Shown one piece after another: positions 23,352 through 23,861 of a stretch of DNA of 23,861 nucleotides (the stretch's first letter is position 1; each line of letters starts with the position of its first letter). A program made the translations under genes and the position numbers. The notes below the pieces were generated by a model. The model worked only from the letters and a program-made list of their open reading frames with translations, ran no database searches and was not told the origin of the DNA. The stretch comes from Spirochaetota bacterium (GTDB taxonomy: Bacteria; Spirochaetota; Leptospiria; Turneriellales; Turneriellaceae): assembly GCA_963205035.1 (NCBI GenBank), contig CAUJII010000183.1, positions 1-23,861 of the forward strand, in the 5' to 3' direction.

Positions 23352-23375
23352 GTGCGGAAAAAATCAGGTGAGTTA
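23352..23375 (+). repeat. degenerate copy of the AAATCAGGTGGG repeat
   Basis: About 19 of 24 bases match block A of the repeat at 8603, including the uninterrupted AAATCAGGTG core and the flanking GGAA. Block B (TGCGAAAAATTTT) is not present here. It lies in the 138-base gap between the divergent membrane-protein and lipoprotein genes. Confidence 0.45.
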
Positions 23376-23433
23376 ACACAGGGAGTCGTTTCAAAAGAGC
23401 TTGTCAGCGATAAGTCTTGCTAAAGCTGGGATA

Positions 23434-23861
23434 ATGCTACGCAAAGCTCTCTCATCGAAGCGGGTAACCGCGCTGTGTGCAGTTCTCCTCGTCTTATCCG
23501 CACAAGCCTGCTCGAAATATGTCTATACGACCAACCAAGGCAACCTCTCGCAAGGCACGTTTGAATTCCTCAAGAAAGTGGTTTATGATAAACAATTCGA
23601 GTCTGAAAAAACGCGCGAGGGGCGCAACCGTGCGATTGTGCACGATTTAGCGACTTACGATGCGATTGGCCGCTTGGGGACGTTAAAGGGCGTTAAGCAA
23701 GATATTTCATACGGTGAATATATATTCAGGCAGCGCCGTGCTCGCTATGGCCGTGCGGCGATTTGGTATTGGCAAAACAAATACAAGGATAGTTTCAACT
23801 GGCAAATGCTTTTTGCGGCAGAGAAACTCGATTACGACGAGAACGCTGCAATCGCCCGTCT
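23434..23861 (+). CDS. lipoprotein, N-terminal part (runs off window)
   Basis: An open frame begins at the ATG at 23434 and continues past the window end, so only 142 residues are visible. The start has a signal peptide with lipobox LLVLSAQAC (Cys26), typical of spirochaete lipoproteins. The mature part is charged and probably helical, with aromatic clusters (AIWYWQNKYKDSFNW). No motif or family was recognised in the visible portion. Confidence 0.75.
   Translation, partial: MLRKALSSKRVTALCAVLLVLSAQACSKYVYTTNQGNLSQGTFEFLKKVVYDKQFESEKTREGRNRAIVHDLATYDAIGRLGTLKGVKQDISYGEYIFRQRRARYGRAAIWYWQNKYKDSFNWQMLFAAEKLDYDENAAIAR

Overview
The window looks like chromosomal DNA of a spirochaete, most likely of the Leptospirales (Turneriella- or Leptonema-like). 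This is an inference from overall style: mid-range GC with A/T-rich intergenic gaps, loose lipoprotein signals ending in Ala-Cys, frequent TTG starts, a divergent membrane pyrophosphatase, and a small basic protein family that resembles Leptospira DUF1564. No rRNA, tRNA, CRISPR array, transposase or phage gene was found, and no gene-free gap exceeds about 200 bases.

Layout. Positions 1-3478 (+) hold a compact run: the C-terminal part of an RND/MMPL-type exporter, a secreted TPR protein, ruvA, a ComF-type phosphoribosyltransferase and apaG. A glutathione peroxidase (-) overlaps the apaG end. A divergent K+-independent-looking membrane pyrophosphatase follows (4089-6539, +). Then comes a gene remnant (6565-6707, -), and next to it an ECF sigma factor with a membrane partner protein (6704-8121, -). 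A small Cys-rich lipoprotein and a membrane-anchored TPR protein occupy 8239-10188 (+).

From 17190 down to 10178 (-) seven genes are packed head to tail, several overlapping: an alkaline-phosphatase-superfamily lipoprotein, a DMT/EamA transporter, a MeaB/ArgK GTPase, a CcmA-like ATPase, a CcmB-like permease, an exported hypothetical protein and an alkyl-DHAP-synthase-like flavoprotein. An alpha/beta hydrolase lies just upstream (17389-18258, -). A DUF1564-like gene and a secreted TPR protein (+) follow. A second minus-strand operon (23295 to 20186) carries a membrane protein, a CheW-like protein, ribD and a family 2 glycosyltransferase. A lipoprotein gene runs off the right edge (+).

The most unusual content is non-coding or decayed. 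(1) A 200-base nested palindrome at 17242-17441 has 24-base arms, two further inner stems and a T7 run, and it encodes the last 17 codons of the hydrolase. A single-arm relative lies at 8603-8654 and a degenerate one at 23352-23375, so this is a dispersed repeat family. (2) The 6565-6707 gap is an internally deleted paralogue of the gene at 18462-18914. It is still in one reading frame apart from a TAA, and it now supplies the stop codon of the neighbouring sigma-partner gene.
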